A stretch of 64,000 nt of DNA from Hypoxylon rubiginosum (GCA_902806565.1 CADCXA010000059.1:898577-962576), one strand, 5' to 3'; numbered from the stretch's first letter, positions 1 through 14,365 are shown. Made by a program: numbers and translations. The notes: a model not told the origin generated them from the letters alone.

Positions 1-3000
1 AAAATATATTTAATTAAATAAAACTTTATATTTTAATTAAATAATTAATAAATACTTTTTTTATATTAATTATTTTTATTTTTATATCTTAATTTAGTTT
101 TTTATTAAACTTATTTTATTATAAACCTTATAAATTTTAGCTTATTTTAACTTTTATAATATAAACATTTAAGTATTTTAAATATATTTTATAAATAAAT
201 AAATTAATTTTATATTAAAAATTTAACTTTTATTTTAATTAACTAAAAGTATTTATTAGTAAAATATAAATATAAGTTTTATATATTATTATAAAAATAC
301 AATGATTTTAAAACTTTTAAAATTTTATTATATTAATTATTTTATTTTAATAATTTATATTAATATTTAGTTTAACTATATATTTTTATATATTATTTTT
401 AAAAGAATATTAATAATATATTTTTTATTTATTAATATATTACGGTAAAAACAGTTTATTATATTAAAGTAATTTATTTTAATTATAAGTTTAAAATTAA
501 AAATATAAAAAATTTAATTTATTTATTTTAAAAAGAATAAAAAGATTAAAATAACACCGTAAAATTTTTTTACAAATTATATAATTATAGTTATAAAAAA
601 TATATATGGATTTTTTTTAATTATATATGTTTTATTTATAAGAACTTTTACTTTAAAAAACTTTTTTTATTATTATATAAAATTTAGTAAAAATTGTTTA
701 TTTATTATAATAGATTTTACGTATTTAAATATATAAATATTAAACTTTTAAAGCTTTTTAATAATATTATAAATAATAATAAAATAAAAGGGTAAATTAA
801 ATAATAAGATTAAGTGATAAAATTAAGTGATAAAAAAAATATAAGTGAAAAACGTGAATTTTAAACCAAGGTAATAATTTTTATAATATAAGTTTAATTT
901 AAAAAAAATAAACTATTAAAATAAACAATTTAATTGTTATTTTTTTTATTTTTTTATAATTTATTTTAAAACTTATATTTATTATTTTTATTATAATAAA
1001 TAGTTTAAAATATTTTAATTATTTTATTATTTTTTATATTACTGTTAAATAATTTAAAAAATACTATTTAATTTATTTTATATATATTGGTTTTTAAAGG
1101 AATTTACTGAATTTAATTTTTTTAATATCGTAAAAATATTTTTATATTACTTGTAAATATTATTATTATAAATGTAAAAATTTATTTCTTTTTAAATATA
1201 GTTAGTATATTTATTTTTATATTATTTTTTAAAATTAATACACTTAAAAAATAGTTATATAATAAAAATAAAAAAGTTTAAGTTTATTATTTTTTTTTAT
1301 TATATTATAATATTATTTATTATATTTTTAATATAGGATAATGTTATAATTTTTTTTATTTATAATAAATAAGCTTTAAAAATAATAAAAGTTATAAAAT
1401 AACTGGTATATTTAATAATTAAAAAAGTAACTATAAGTTATTTTAATATAAATTTAATATATTTATTTAAAATATTTTAATAGGGTATTTTATATTTTTA
1501 AAATTAAGTTAATTACTTTTTAAAATATATTTTTTTAGTTAAAGTTTATCTTTTATTTATAGTATATATTTTAATTTTTTCTATAAAATTTATATATATA
1601 AATAATATAATAACATTTTTTATTTAATAATAAATATAACTATAAAATTAAAAATATAAAAACTTATAATAGTTTAAGTTATATTAAACTTAATTTTATA
1701 ATTATTAAATTTTAAATATTTTTAATTTAACTAAATAAAAAACCGGCTTATTAATACGTTTTTTAATAACTATTTTTATTAAAAAAGTAGGTACTTATTT
1801 TTTTATTTTAATAGTTAAAATAATATTATATTAAAAAGAAAAATAATATATTAAATTAGTTTAATTTATTATAAAACATATAAAATAAACCTAAGTAAAA
1901 TAATAATAATAAAAAATTATAATTATAATTATTTATAATATATATTAATTTCTATTTAAATTCTTTTTTTTTTAATATATAAATAGGTACCTAATTTAAT
2001 AATAATATAAACACGCGTTAGATATTTTTTTTTTATTTTTTTATAAATTAATTACACTTTTTTAAATCTTATAATATTATATTATATTTACCACTTTTTA
2101 TATAATATTAACTATAAATTAATTAATATATATTAAATTAAATAAAAAAATTATAAGTTTTATTAAAATAATATCTAATAATAAAAAAAATATTAATAAA
2201 AAATAAAAACCTTAAATTTTATTTATTTTAATAATAACTTAAAATTAATTATATAATATTTATTATTTAATATTTCCCACATTTTTAAAAGCATTTCCTG
2301 GTAATTTAAAATAAAAGCTAGTTAAGTGGCTAGATTATTTTATATGTAAACGTTTAACGTTTTTTTTTATAAAAAATATTAATTATATTAAAATAAAGAA
2401 ACATTTCTTATAAATTATATTAAAATATATATATAATAAAATAATAAGATTATTTAATAACTTATTATAATATAATAAAAAGAATTAATAAAATAGATTA
2501 TTTATTAAATTTTAATTTTTAGTTATTTTTTTAAATAATTTAAAAAAATATATAATATTATTATAATTTATTTTAGATTTTAAGTTATATTATATTTAAT
2601 TAAAATATTATATTACTTTTATTTATAAGGGAAAAAATACAGTATTAAATATAGGATTAATTATATATTTAATTTAATTTTTAAATAAAAATAACTATTT
2701 ATAATTACAGTTATTAATTTATAGTTTTATAATTATAAGATTTAGTTTAATTTAGTTTTTTAATGTTTATAATATTAATTAATAAGAAGTAAAATAACTT
2801 TATAAAAACTTAATAATATATATATTTAAAAATATAACATTTTTTATTATATTATAAAATAATTAAACTTTTAAATTTATAATTTAATAATTATTAATTC
2901 TGTTTAAATTTTTATAAAAAAAGATATAAAGTAATAAAATAATATTAAAATTAAAATTAAAATATAAATATTTTTTTAAATTATTTTACTTTAAGTTATA

Positions 3001-6000
3001 ATTTTATTTTAACTAAAAATCTGTTATTATTATATATTTTTTCATTTTTTAAGTTATATAATCCATTAAAAAAAACATTTATTAGTTTTTTTTAAATATA
3101 TAAATAAATATTAAAAGTAACTATATAAAACCTTAATTAAATAAACTAAATTATAAAAAAATAATTATTATTTTAATTTAAAAAAGTAATTAATAAATAA
3201 AAAAATTTATAAGTCATAGTAATTATAAAAATAATATTTTTTTAACTATTTAATTTATATAAAAATATAATTTTAAAATTTTAAAATATAAAATTATTTT
3301 ATATTATTATAATATATTAGTTTTTTTTAAAATATATTAACTTTTTATAGCTTGTTTTATTTTTTTATATTTCGTTGTTTTTTAAGTGAAAAATACTTTT
3401 TAAAAACTTTTTAAATTGCTTTAAAAATTTAAAATAAGTTATTATTATATTCTAAGTTAACTTTTTTAAATCTAATAAAGTTTTTAAATTTAATTGATTT
3501 TACGGTAACGGATTTTCTATTATTTTTATATTATTATCTATATTTATTGTTTCACTTATTTTTTTATTTTATTTTATTTTAATTATAGTTAAATATAAAA
3601 AATATAATATAATTATAATATTTAATATATCTTTTTTTTTTTCTTAGTTTATAAAAACATATTAAAAATATATATACGTAGTTTTTTATATTATTCTTAT
3701 TTTAATAATAAAAAAAAATTAATAAAATAAATAATAAAATATTTACCATGGTTTTTATTTTAATTTCATTAAAATATATAAAACCACGTTTTAGTATTAT
3801 TTAACGTAATATTAAATATAATAATAATAAATAATAAAATATATTTTTTTTTTTATAAATACTAGTTAAGTTTCTAAGTAATATTAAAATAAATAATATA
3901 CCTTATAATAATTTAATTTTAAGTGATAATTAAAAGTTAAAAAATATTAATATTTAAACTTTTATATTTAACTACTAAAAATAAAAAGTTAAATATAATA
4001 TAAACTTTAATTAACTTATTTATATATTTAAAATATTAAAATACTTTAAATTATATAAATAAATTATTTTATAATATATTAAATTTTAAGTAAGAAAATT
4101 TCACGTTTATTAAAAGTTTTAATAAAATAATTTTATAGTAAATAAACTTATTATTAAAATATTTAAAATAAGAACTTATAAACTTTTTTATTATATTAAA
4201 TAAATAATAATTAAAAGTTTTTTTTATTTTTATTTTTATAAGTATAACGTTAAGTTAAAACTTTTACAGCATTTTTATAAATATTAATTTTATTATATAA
4301 CTTTTATTTAATTTGTTTATTTTATAAAACTATTATTTTTATATTTATAGTTTTATATTTTTATATTTTTTATTTATATTTACGTTTTTTATTTTAATTA
4401 ATAATAACTAAATAAATTTAAATTATTTTAATATTAATAAAAAATACTTAATATAATATTTAATTTTATTAATAATTAAAATAACATTAATTAAAACGTT
4501 ATAAAATTTATTATTAAAAAAAATATTATTAAATTTAAAATAATAAATATAAAATTTTAAGTTAATAATTAAAGTTATATATTTTTTAACTTTTATTTAT
4601 ATTATAATAAATTTAATAGATTTTTAAAACTTGTTAATTTTATTTATTTTATAGATAAAAAAAAAAGCTAAGGTGTAAATTAAAAATATAAGTGTTTTAT
4701 AAATAAAATTTACAAGTAATATATTAAAAGTTTTATAATTATTTAAAGTTTTTTTAAGTTTTTTAAATAAAAAAAGTTTAAAATTTATTAATAAAATATT
4801 ATTTATAAAAATAATATAATTAATATTAAAACTTTTAATTAATATTAACTAGTTATATAAATTTTTTTAGTTTAAATTAAAACAAGTAATTTATATAAAA
4901 ATGGTTTTTTAAATTAACTTAAAAAAAAATATATTATTAAAAATAAAGTTTTATAAAAATAAAAAAAAAAAGTTATTAAAAAAAATCAAAATTAGTTATT
5001 ATTAAATAGTTTAAATAAAAATATATTAATATAAAATAAATAATTTATAATAATTAAATTATTTATATTTTAATTAATAACTTTGTTTTTTAAAGTTTAA
5101 ATATAAAAGTTTCATAGTTAAAAATATTGTTTTTAATAATAAGTTACGTTAATTTAAACTTAGTTAATTTAGATTTTTTTATAAAAAATAATTTAATTTT
5201 ATTAATTAAGTTAAGTTATTTTTTTAAAAATAAATATATTTTAAATAATAAGAAAACTAGGATTTAAAGATTTATTATAAAAATAATAAAAGATATTTTA
5301 TAATTATTATTAGATTAAAATATATATTTAAATTTATATAAACTTATATATTAAAAAAAATAAGATCTTGGTTTAAATAATTAAAAAAAAAAATAATAAA
5401 AAAGAAAAAACTTTGTTTTTTAATAATAAATAAAGTTATTATAATATATTTAATAATATTTTTAAAAGGTTAAAATAAGATATTATTTATTATATATAAA
5501 TAATATATTATAAATAATATAATAAAATGTTATTAATAATATCACGGATTTTATTGTTATTAAATAAAAATTTAATATTTTAAAAGGTTTTTTAAAGGAT
5601 ATTTCTTATATTATTAAATTAATTAAGTAGTAAAAATCTAGTAAAAATAAAATAAAATAACTAATTAAATATATAATAATAATAAAAAATAAAATAAAAT
5701 ATAATAATATTATTTATAATATTAAATAATAAGGTTTAAAATAAAGTTAAATAAATTAATTTAATTGGTGGTTATATAAATTATATAAAATTAATAAAAA
5801 ACAAATAATAAGTTTTAGTTTTTTTTTAAATTATATTATTAATTAACAGTTATAAATCTTTAAATAATTATAAAAATTATATAAGTTATAAAACGTAATT
5901 TAAAATATAATTATTTTTAGTTTTTATAAAGTTTTTAATATTTAAATATTTATATAAATAAAATTTAAATAATAAAATATTATTAATTTATTAATAATTT

Positions 6001-9000
6001 AATATAAAATATTAATTTATATTTAAATATATTTATTTTTTTAAAATATGTTATTTTTTAAAATTTTAACTAAATGAATTTATATTTTTCTTTATTATTA
6101 AAAAATTAATAATTAACTATGTTATTTTAACTTTTATATATTAAAATAAGAAAATAATGTTATTTTTTTATAGGTATTTTATTTTTCACGCTATTTTATT
6201 TAAAAAGTTATATACTTAGCTTTTATATTTTATAAAAATTTTAATAAAAAAACAAATATATTTTAATTTAATATTATTTTTATTTTTATTAGATTTAATT
6301 TTAACTTATTATAAATAACTTTTTTTATTATTTTTATTATTATTATTATAGTTATATTATTAATTTCTTAAAGTAATTTAAAATAATATTTAATTAAAAA
6401 AGTAAAAATAATAATTTTTATTAATTTTAATAATAGTTTAATAATAATTTAATAACAGTTTAATAATAACTTAATAATAATTTATATTTAATAATTAAAA
6501 AATTAAATTTATAAATCTTATAATTATTTTTTTATAAAAAATTTAATAATTTAATAATTTAATAAATAAACTATTTATTTATAATTTTATAATTATATTA
6601 TATATATTTTTAATATTAAAAATATATTTAAAATTAATATTATAATTTTTATTAAACTAGATTAATATTAAAGTAATGTTATTAATAAAATAAATATATT
6701 AGCTTTTTTTAATATATATAATAATACTTATTATTTTTTAAAAGAAATATTAATATAATAATTAAATTTAATAGTTATTTTAATTATTTAAAACTTTTAT
6801 TTATAATATAGGTATTTTTATAATATATTAACTTTATTAAGTTATTACTAAGTTATTATTTAATAACAGTTTAATTTTAAGTTTAATATAATTAATAAAA
6901 ATAAGTTTTATTTTAAATTAAAATATTATTAAATAAGTTCCTATAAATTAATCTTTATTTAATTATTATTTAATTATAATTAATATATTATTTAAAGTAA
7001 AAAAAACATATTAAAAAAAATCGTGAGTTTTTAAATATAACTATAAATTAAAATACTAATAAATATTTTAAAAATATAACAATAAGTAAAATATTAAATA
7101 TTATAAAGTTTTTTAATCCTTAAGTTTTAATTTTTAAGTTTAATAATAATATATAAATAAATATATTATTTATTTAATATTTAATATTTAATAAATTATA
7201 AAATATATAATTAAAATTACGTTTAGATTTAATATTATATATAGAATTATTTTTAAAAAAAAAGAAAATATTTATATATTATATATTTTTAATAGATTTT
7301 TAATTAATAATTTTAATATTAAAAACATTAATATATTTTCTATATTAAAATAAATATATAATAAATATTAAACTGTAATTTAATAATAATTTAATAATAA
7401 TTAATATTATTTAATAAACTTATTTTATACGGTTTTTATTTAGCTTTAAAAAGTTATTATTAAAAACTTATAAATTATTATTTTAAAAACTAATAAATAA
7501 AATATTAATTAAATAATATAATATTATATATAAATTTATATTTATTAAAATTTAATATAATATATAATTTTTTTATAAACTTAAATAAAATATAATTAAT
7601 TTATTATTAAACTTTTATTTAATTATTATTTAATATAATTAATTAATATTAAATATTTATATAATTATAATTTATAAAATACTTTGATTTTTAAAATTAA
7701 TTAAATTATAAATTAATATAAAATTAAAATATAAATTAATTTTTATTAATAATTTTATATTAAATAATTAATTAATTAAACTTATAAATAAAATTTTTAT
7801 AAAATAATAAAAATAAAACTTTTATTATAAAATAAGTTTAATATATTTAAAATATATAATATTTTATATATATTTAAAAAGTTATAAACTTATTATTTAA
7901 ATATTTAAAAAACGGTGTTTATTATTTTATTTAAAAGAAAATAAAATAAAGGTTAATAAAAAAAAAAAAGAAAAAAAAGGTAAAAAAAACTTACTAGTGT
8001 TTATTTAAATATTAAAATTTTAAATTTAAATTTAATTAATATTAAATAACTGTTTAATTATAATTAACTAATATATTAATTTTATTAATTTAATATATAA
8101 CTTAAGATTAATTTAAATAATAATTAATAATAAATTTTATTAATTTAAATTAATTAACTTTTTATTTTTATTTTTTATTTATTCGTTACTTTAAAAATTA
8201 TTATTATTTTTACGTACGGATCTAAGTAATATTAATTTATTTTATAATTATAATTATATATTTATAAAAAGTTAAAATAAATTTAATTTGTTTATTTATT
8301 AATTAATTAAATATATAAAGGTTTTTAAAAAATTTAATAATAAAAATAAAAATAATAAACTTAAAAATTAATTAAAATATAATAATAATAATTAATTTCT
8401 TTCTAGCTTATTATTTTTATTATTTTTATTAAAACTTAAAAATAATAATAAAATTAATAAAATTAAGATTTATATTAATAAAAATAAAAATAACAAGTTT
8501 AATAATAACTTTTAAATTAATATAAACGGTAATATATTTATTAAAAATATAAATAATAAGTTAATTATTATTTAATAACTATTAAATAATAATTTAATAA
8601 TAATTTATTTATATTTAATAATTATTATTAAGTTATTAAAAAAAAAAAAAAGATTATATTTTTATTATTTAATTAATAGTAAGTTACTAAAAACCAGGTT
8701 ATAAATATAAATATTATTATTTTTAATTTAAATATAAAATATATTTTATAAAAATAAAAATAAATAAAAAGTTTATAAATACTTTATATAAATTTAATTT
8801 TATATTTATATTTTTTTAAACTAATAATTAATTTTAAATAATTTTTAAATTTATTTTTATAAGTTTTAATATTAATATATATTTATATTAAAAGTATTTA
8901 TAAATTTAAAAATTATAAAATATATTAAAATATTTAATTTTATATTACTTTTATTTATTAAATAATTTAATATATTTATTAATTAATATAACTATGTTAT

Positions 9001-9045
9001 GATTTTTTATTTATAATTTAGTATATTTAATTTTTCAATTTTAGC
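1..9045. repeat. AT-rich RIP-type block, left
   Basis: The sequence is almost entirely A and T (G+C of the order of one tenth, by eye). TpA is everywhere and CpA is rare. The surviving C residues sit mostly before T, G or C. No open frame of useful length exists on either strand. In Pezizomycotina this pattern is the end product of repeat-induced point mutation, which converts CpA to TpA in duplicated DNA. The block probably consists of old transposon copies, but none can be identified by eye. Imperfect 12-bp repeats with a TTTAATAATAAT-like unit lie near 6425-6485. The right edge with normal-composition DNA is sharp, within a few tens of bases. Confidence 0.85.
6425..6485. repeat. Imperfect 12-bp tandem repeat
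   Basis: About five imperfect units of a TTTAATAATAAT-like 12-mer occur in a row, with variants such as AACAGT and AACTT. It resembles the longer 12-bp array near 51730. It lies inside an AT-rich block and has no coding meaning. Confidence 0.45.
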
Positions 9046-9059
9046 TAAGATATATAAAT

Positions 9060-9287
9060 GGTCCACCTTATGGTGCCTTAGGTAAGCAAGTTTATCATCG
9101 AGGACACACCACCACGATGAGTCAGCAGACACTTCCGTGACGCATGTTCGATTTTGCAAAGCCACCGTCTCCGGGCTTCCAGCGGCGGCATAAGAACTTT
9201 TAGTTCATAGCACTAATAACTTATCTCAGGTAGGCTCAGACTAGATAGAATCCGTGGAACGTAGGTGGCTGCGCCACTTAGCCGTGA
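9060..9287. other. Unassigned edge of island 1
   Basis: Normal-composition DNA lies directly right of the AT-rich block. Plus-strand frames here are short, about 10-30 codons between stops. Given the membrane-protein relic just downstream, this may be further decayed sequence of the same gene, but I could not follow a frame through it. Confidence 0.3.
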
Positions 9288-9812
9288 CTGATTATTGGGC
9301 TATTCCAAGACGCCATGATTAATATTAACTGCCCGGCTTCAAGAGTCCAAGCTCTATCCGCGAGGCTCTGCTCTATAATATGCTACGAGCACATTTCTAG
9401 AGGAGCTCATACGATGGGGCCATTATATGTCACGTTATAAGCCGAGTTCTGCACACCAGTAGCTTGGTCTGGATTCATCAGCGCGTCTTGCATCATCGTC
9501 ATTCACTTGCTCATAACGCTAACAATTATGATCTTCTTCTTCCTGTATAATAAACGTTCCGTTCTCAGGTATTATTGGCAGGTAATTGCGCAAGTGTCAC
9601 CGGTAGAAACGACACCAATACCGCGGGAAGCGGATCGCATTGTAAACAAAGAAGTCGAGAAGTGGGCCGAGTCTCAGTCACTTGAACTGAAACGTATCGC
9701 CATGCTTCAGGAGAACAAGTATGAGCGTATATCTAGGACCACTCGTAGGTTCACCTTAGGACTTCATATTCAACTAAGTATTAGAGATTTTAACGGCTAT
9801 ATTATATCATAG
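9288..9812 (+). pseudogene. Relic of fungal polytopic membrane protein C-terminus
   Basis: One plus-strand frame runs from 9288 to the stop at 9810-9812 and is interrupted only by a TAA at 9438-9440. Its C-terminal half reads as a strongly hydrophobic helix of about 25 residues (around HLLITLTIMIFFFLY), then YYWQVIAQVSP, then a charged stretch with EADRIVNKEVEKWAESQ. That order (Trp-Ser-Gly-Phe, a final membrane helix, a WQ-V-AQV-SP motif, then an acidic/basic tail) recalls the C-terminal end of large multi-pass fungal membrane proteins of unknown function, of the DUF3176-like type. The assignment rests on recall of the pattern and is not certain. There is no in-frame ATG in a sensible place, two further stops lie just upstream of 9288, and the left part would run into the AT-rich block, so I call it a decayed, truncated gene. 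The TAA could have arisen from CAA by a CpA-to-TpA change. Confidence 0.45.
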
Positions 9813-10115
9813 GTTTAGAAGATAATAACAGGAATATTGGAGTCGCGCGAGGTGGCAGGCGATAGACCGTAAATAGGGGTTATGCTGAACCCTCTCACCT
9901 TAGCTCGCAATTTAGAACAAAATTGCAGTGTGTTTATAGCCCCCGCGCGTGGTAAGACTTTCCTGTGGTAGTGAACAACGCTAGGGGGTGAAAAAAGACG
10001 GGACGACTATATTCATGTCTTGATAGGACGAAAGTTCCGAGTTTTTGGATAGGCGTATTTCCGAGCAAGGCACCTTAAAAATAAATTAAGTGTGACCCTG
10101 CAACTCACAAACCTC
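9813..10115. other. Intergenic spacer, no gene seen
   Basis: About 300 bases lie between the membrane-protein relic and the 3' end of the dehydrogenase gene. No frame or repeat is convincing. It should contain the dehydrogenase 3' UTR (minus strand). A short A-rich run lies near 10075-10087. Confidence 0.4.
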
Positions 10116-11475
10116 CTATTTGCTGGCCTCGTCAATCCACGAATACGAGTCTTGGAGATACTTGTGCGCCCTCAGGTCTCCGGACCGGGCGTGCCCTTCG
10201 AAATTCTCAGCCCTCGAACAGCGCGCGCAAAGGCGCCCAATCTCTCCACTGGCCTTCTCGTCCACGACCTCCTGATACGTCTGCGTCTTGAGGTACTTGC
10301 CGACCCAGAGCCCGCCGGTATACCTACCAGCCTTACGTGTTGGAAGAACGTGGTTCGTGCCGATACACTAGGAATGGTCAGTTTCGAAGTTCAGCAAAGA
10401 ATGTGCGGCAACTAACCTTGTCACCATAGGAAACGCAGGTCTTCTCCCCGAGAAACAGCGAGCCGTAGTTTCGCATCTTCTCTAACGCCTCCCTAGGATT
10501 CTGCGTCAGGATCTGGACGTGTTCGCTCGAGTACACGTCGGCAAGCTCGTAGGCTTCATCCAGACTATCCACTATGGCTACCTCGCCATAGTCTCGCCAC
10601 GAGGTTCCTGCGAGCTCTGCGGTTGGCATATCCTTCAGGATCTGGTCGACGAATTTAATAGTCTGCTGTCCGACATCCTCAGAGGTCGTAATGAGTATGG
10701 GCGGGGAGTCGGGCCCGTGCTCGGCTTGCGATAATAGGTCGGTCGCCACAGTAAAGGGGTCCGCGTATTCGTCCGCCACAATAAGGATTTCGGTTGGACC
10801 GGCCAGCAAATCGATCCCAATTTCCCCGAAGAGTTGCCGCTTCGCTTCCGCGACGAATGGGTTGCCCGGCCCGGCAATGAAGTCAACTTTCTTGATGGAT
10901 TCCGTGCCTAGTGCCATGGCGGCGATGGCTTGAGTTCCCCCGAGCAGGAAAATCTCGTCGGCACCGGCAAAGTGGGCCGCCGCGACTGTTGCGTTAGGGA
11001 CCTGCCCCGAAATAGGGGGCGTGCAAGCAATAACATTCTTGACACCAGCAACCTTAGCGGTCAGAATTGTCATGTGAGCGGATGCGAGTAGAGGATAGCG
11101 GCCACCGGGAATATACGCTCCTGATGTGCTAATGGGATTGTTCCTCTGCCCGAGAAATACGCCAGGCTGGATTTCGATCTCAAAGTCCTTGATGCTAGCT
11201 CTCTGTGCTTCTGCAAATGTCCGCACATTCTTCTGCGCCTCTTTGATATCCGCTATTGTCTGAGCAGGTACTTTTGAAATGCATTCTTGTATCTGAGTTT
11301 CGGTTAACTTAAACGATGGCGGCGACCATTTATCGAACTTCTCCGAATATGATCTCACGGCTTTATCGCCGTCAGCTCTGATATCGTGGATAACACCCTT
11401 CACAATGTCCGAGACCTTCTGGCTGGTCGTGGTATTTGCCACCAATCCGGCCGTTTTGATATGTCGAGCAACCAT
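10116..11475 (-). CDS. Histidinol dehydrogenase family enzyme (HpsN-like)
   Basis: The enzyme is predicted to be an NAD-dependent, zinc-containing alcohol-to-acid dehydrogenase of the histidinol dehydrogenase superfamily, 436 aa. Exon 1 is 11475-10417 (353 codons), the 49-bp intron is 10416-10368 (GTTAGT..CCTAG), and exon 2 is 10367-10116 (83 codons plus TAG). After splicing, YGDK joins CIGTNHVLPT, the conserved family motif. By alignment with E. coli HisD (from memory), the zinc ligands are Gln250, His253, Asp352 and His412, and the catalytic pair is Glu318-His319 (SSEHV). GPGNPFVAEAK and GPTEILIVAD are also present. The first ATG at 11475 gives a normal family N-terminus. Fungal histidine synthesis normally uses the trifunctional HIS4-type protein, so this free-standing copy probably has a catabolic or specialised role. 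Similar stand-alone proteins are often labelled sulfopropanediol 3-dehydrogenase. The substrate cannot be told from sequence. All key residues are intact and I see no RIP damage, although the gene sits in a small island between AT-rich blocks. Confidence 0.93.
10368..10416 (-). other. Intron of the HDH-family gene
   Basis: This is a 49-bp phase-0 intron with GTTAGT donor and CCTAG acceptor. A CTGAC-like branch point (AAACTGACC) lies about 12 bases before the acceptor. Without splicing, the frame ends after 12 extra residues and the last zinc ligand (His412) is lost. Confidence 0.9.
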
Positions 11476-12700
11476 TCCGTCTTGTCGTGGAATACCACTT
11501 TGAAAGAGTTACGTTCCTGATGAAGCCTGGGAAGTTAAATAGTAGTGTTACATGATAAAGTAGTGCGAATAACGATAGCTAATGTAAGACTTCCTAGGTA
11601 GACACTGTCTTTACCTCGGATGTCTTCACATTGCGTGGGGACTTGACGATGCGGAGAGGAGGGAAGCGGGGAATAGGGGAATCAGCCAACGAATCGGGCA
11701 TCACGCCCTCAAATTCCTAATGCTTGCGTCGTACCCGGCTCGATAAATAGTCTCGATTAACTAGAATCTAGGACGGCACAGCGTTGTCGTGAACGAGAGT
11801 TGGGTTAAGTCCGATCCCGTACATGGAGAATGTTTAACTGCAAACCAATCCTACTAGAGCCATAGTACTCACTGCGGAATTTTTCCATTCGCAAAAAAGG
11901 TAGACACTCCAATATTAACGAACCCGTGGTCTTTCCGACATTATTCCGCCTTGTCGAGAGTTCTATATTCAAAAATGATGAAAGAAGAGCAATGTTCATA
12001 TTGCATTATCAAACGAAGCGACTTACAATGCACAACCAAGCTTGATAGTTGAGACTCCCTACGCTCGGGCATATATAACAGATCCTGAACAGAGCCTTCC
12101 CCTTAAGGTCCACTCTATCAGGGTTCTAGCCTTTCGGCCTTGGGATTCTTAGACGGAGGCTGGCAGTGTTAGCCCAGATGGCATACGATGTTGGTCCTGA
12201 TAGGGGGTTGGATTCAGAGGACGAAGGGCCTAAGGAAATGCCTATGTAATTAGGTGGCCCTCTGCAGTTGGGTATAGCTCCTTAAGCAATAGCGTCGTTA
12301 TTTCTGCGCCTTTTTATTCTGCGTTGTGACATACTCTAACAGGCATTCGGATCAAGTCCAGGGCTTAACAGTTTTGAACTGTGCAGCCAGCAGCTAGCAG
12401 GAGCCCATACTGGCGGACAGAGAGGTTAGTTCCGCTTGAGGCCACAGGGTTGCCTATCATGATCGCGTAGAGATGGCAACTTGTCGAGGATAATGCAGCG
12501 ATATTTGAGACTGGACATTTCGCGCAATTTCCGAAGTTGTCTTGGACAAGTTAAAGATGTAGTTAATAGTTAAAAAGAGGGGATACAGCTTAGCCGACCA
12601 TTGACCCGCTTTAGACCTGATTATAGCCCCATTTATTTGTATGTGGCAGGGTGCCAACCATTGATTATTAAGATCTGACCTAACCACGGCCTTATAGTTA
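11476..12700. other. HDH upstream region, no gene seen
   Basis: About 1.2 kb of normal-composition DNA lies between the dehydrogenase start and the AT-rich block and should include its promoter. Two short minus-strand frames (11805-11999, 64 codons; 12457-12687, 76 codons) have no recognisable motif and are probably chance. A TATA-like CATATATAAC lies near 12070. I see no repeat or RNA gene. Confidence 0.4.
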
Positions 12701-14310
12701 GGTAAGATCTTTTATTATTAACTTTTTATTTAACTTATTATTTTTAATTTAATTCTAAAATATAAGCTTTAAAAATAATATATAAATATAAATATTTATA
12801 ATATAAAAATAAAAAATTTAATTATATTAAAATTTAATAAATAATTATAATTTAATTATAATTAAAAAATAAAACTTTAAATAAAATTATTTAAATATAA
12901 AATTTAAAAATATTATATAAAACTTTTTATAATATTTTTTATAATATTTTTCACGCTTAATTTATATATATATTAAAATATTTTAATAATTAAAATTTAT
13001 ATTAATTTAAATTTTATAATATTTAAAAGTTTTTTATAAAATAAAACTTTTAATATATAAGTTATATTATTTAAAAATTATTAAATAAAATATATAAATA
13101 TTTTTTAAAATTTAATTAAATTTTATAAATATTAATTAATTTATTAATTTAAATATTAATTTAAAATATAATTATAAATATTTAATAAATATTTATTAAA
13201 TATTTATTAAATAATTATTATATATTATTATTATATTTTTTATTAAATAAATTATTATATTTATTAATAAATAATTATATATAATATAAATATTTTTATA
13301 AAATTTTATTTAATTTTATTTTAATTATTAAAAACTTTAAAATATATATTAAGTATTTATTAAATATATATTAAATATTTATAACTTTTATTTTTTACTT
13401 TTTCTTATATAATTAAATTTATATTTAAAGTTTTAATTAAATTAAATTTTAATGGTTAATAATTAGTATTTTATTATATATAAATATATAAAATATTAAT
13501 TTAAGCGATATATAATAACCCTTATTTATATAAACTTAATAATACCGCGATTTAATTTTACTTTATTTTTTTAATTTTTAATATACGTATATTATAAAAA
13601 ATATATATCTTATAATATTTTTATTATTTATATAAATACTAGTTAAATATATTAATATATTTATAATTAATATATTATTAATAAGTTTTTTATAATTAGT
13701 GTTTATAATATTTTAATAAACTAGTTAAATATTTATAACTTTTATAATTTAAAAGATATAAAAATTAATTAATTTTATTTTATATTTTATATATAAATTA
13801 TATATAATATTAAAAGTAATTATAATATTATTTTATATTTTTTTAAAAAACTATATTATTTTAGATTTTTTTACCTTATATTTCTTTATATATTATTTCA
13901 TTATTATATAATTCTAAAAAAACCTTTTTCTTTTTTTTTTAATAATATTTTATAAATATTATTATAACTTTTAAGTTATTTATATTATATAATATAGATT
14001 TTATTATTAATTTTTTATAAATATAAAAACCTTTTACCGAAATTATTCTTATAATTTAAATAAAATATATTATATATAATATAATAAAAATATTTAAAAC
14101 TTTAAAAAGTATTATTTATATTAATTACTTTAAATTATAAAAGTTTAATTATTTATTAAAAGTTATTTTCGTTTAAAATTTAATGTTAATTTTATTTTTA
14201 TTTTTTATTTAATTTATATTTATTAATATATTATAATAATATTTAATAAAATATTAATAATATAACTATTTACTATAATATTAAAAATCCTAATTATATT
14301 ATAAAAAAAT

Positions 14311-14365
14311 AAAGCCATTAAAAAAGAAGCGGCGTATTTTATTAATTAAAACTAAATGGCTTTTA
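14311..14365. repeat. Short inverted repeat, possible element remnant
   Basis: AAAGCCATT at about 14311-14320 is mirrored by AATGGCTTT at about 14355-14364. The spacer of about 35 bases contains an unusually GC-rich patch (GAAGCGGCG). It may be a leftover of a small inverted-repeat element, or chance. Confidence 0.3.

Noticed and set aside
10378..10416. Early stop of the dehydrogenase after 365 codons, suggesting truncation
   Set aside because: A 49-bp intron removes it, and exon 2 supplies the conserved CIGTNHVLPT and the last zinc-ligand region.
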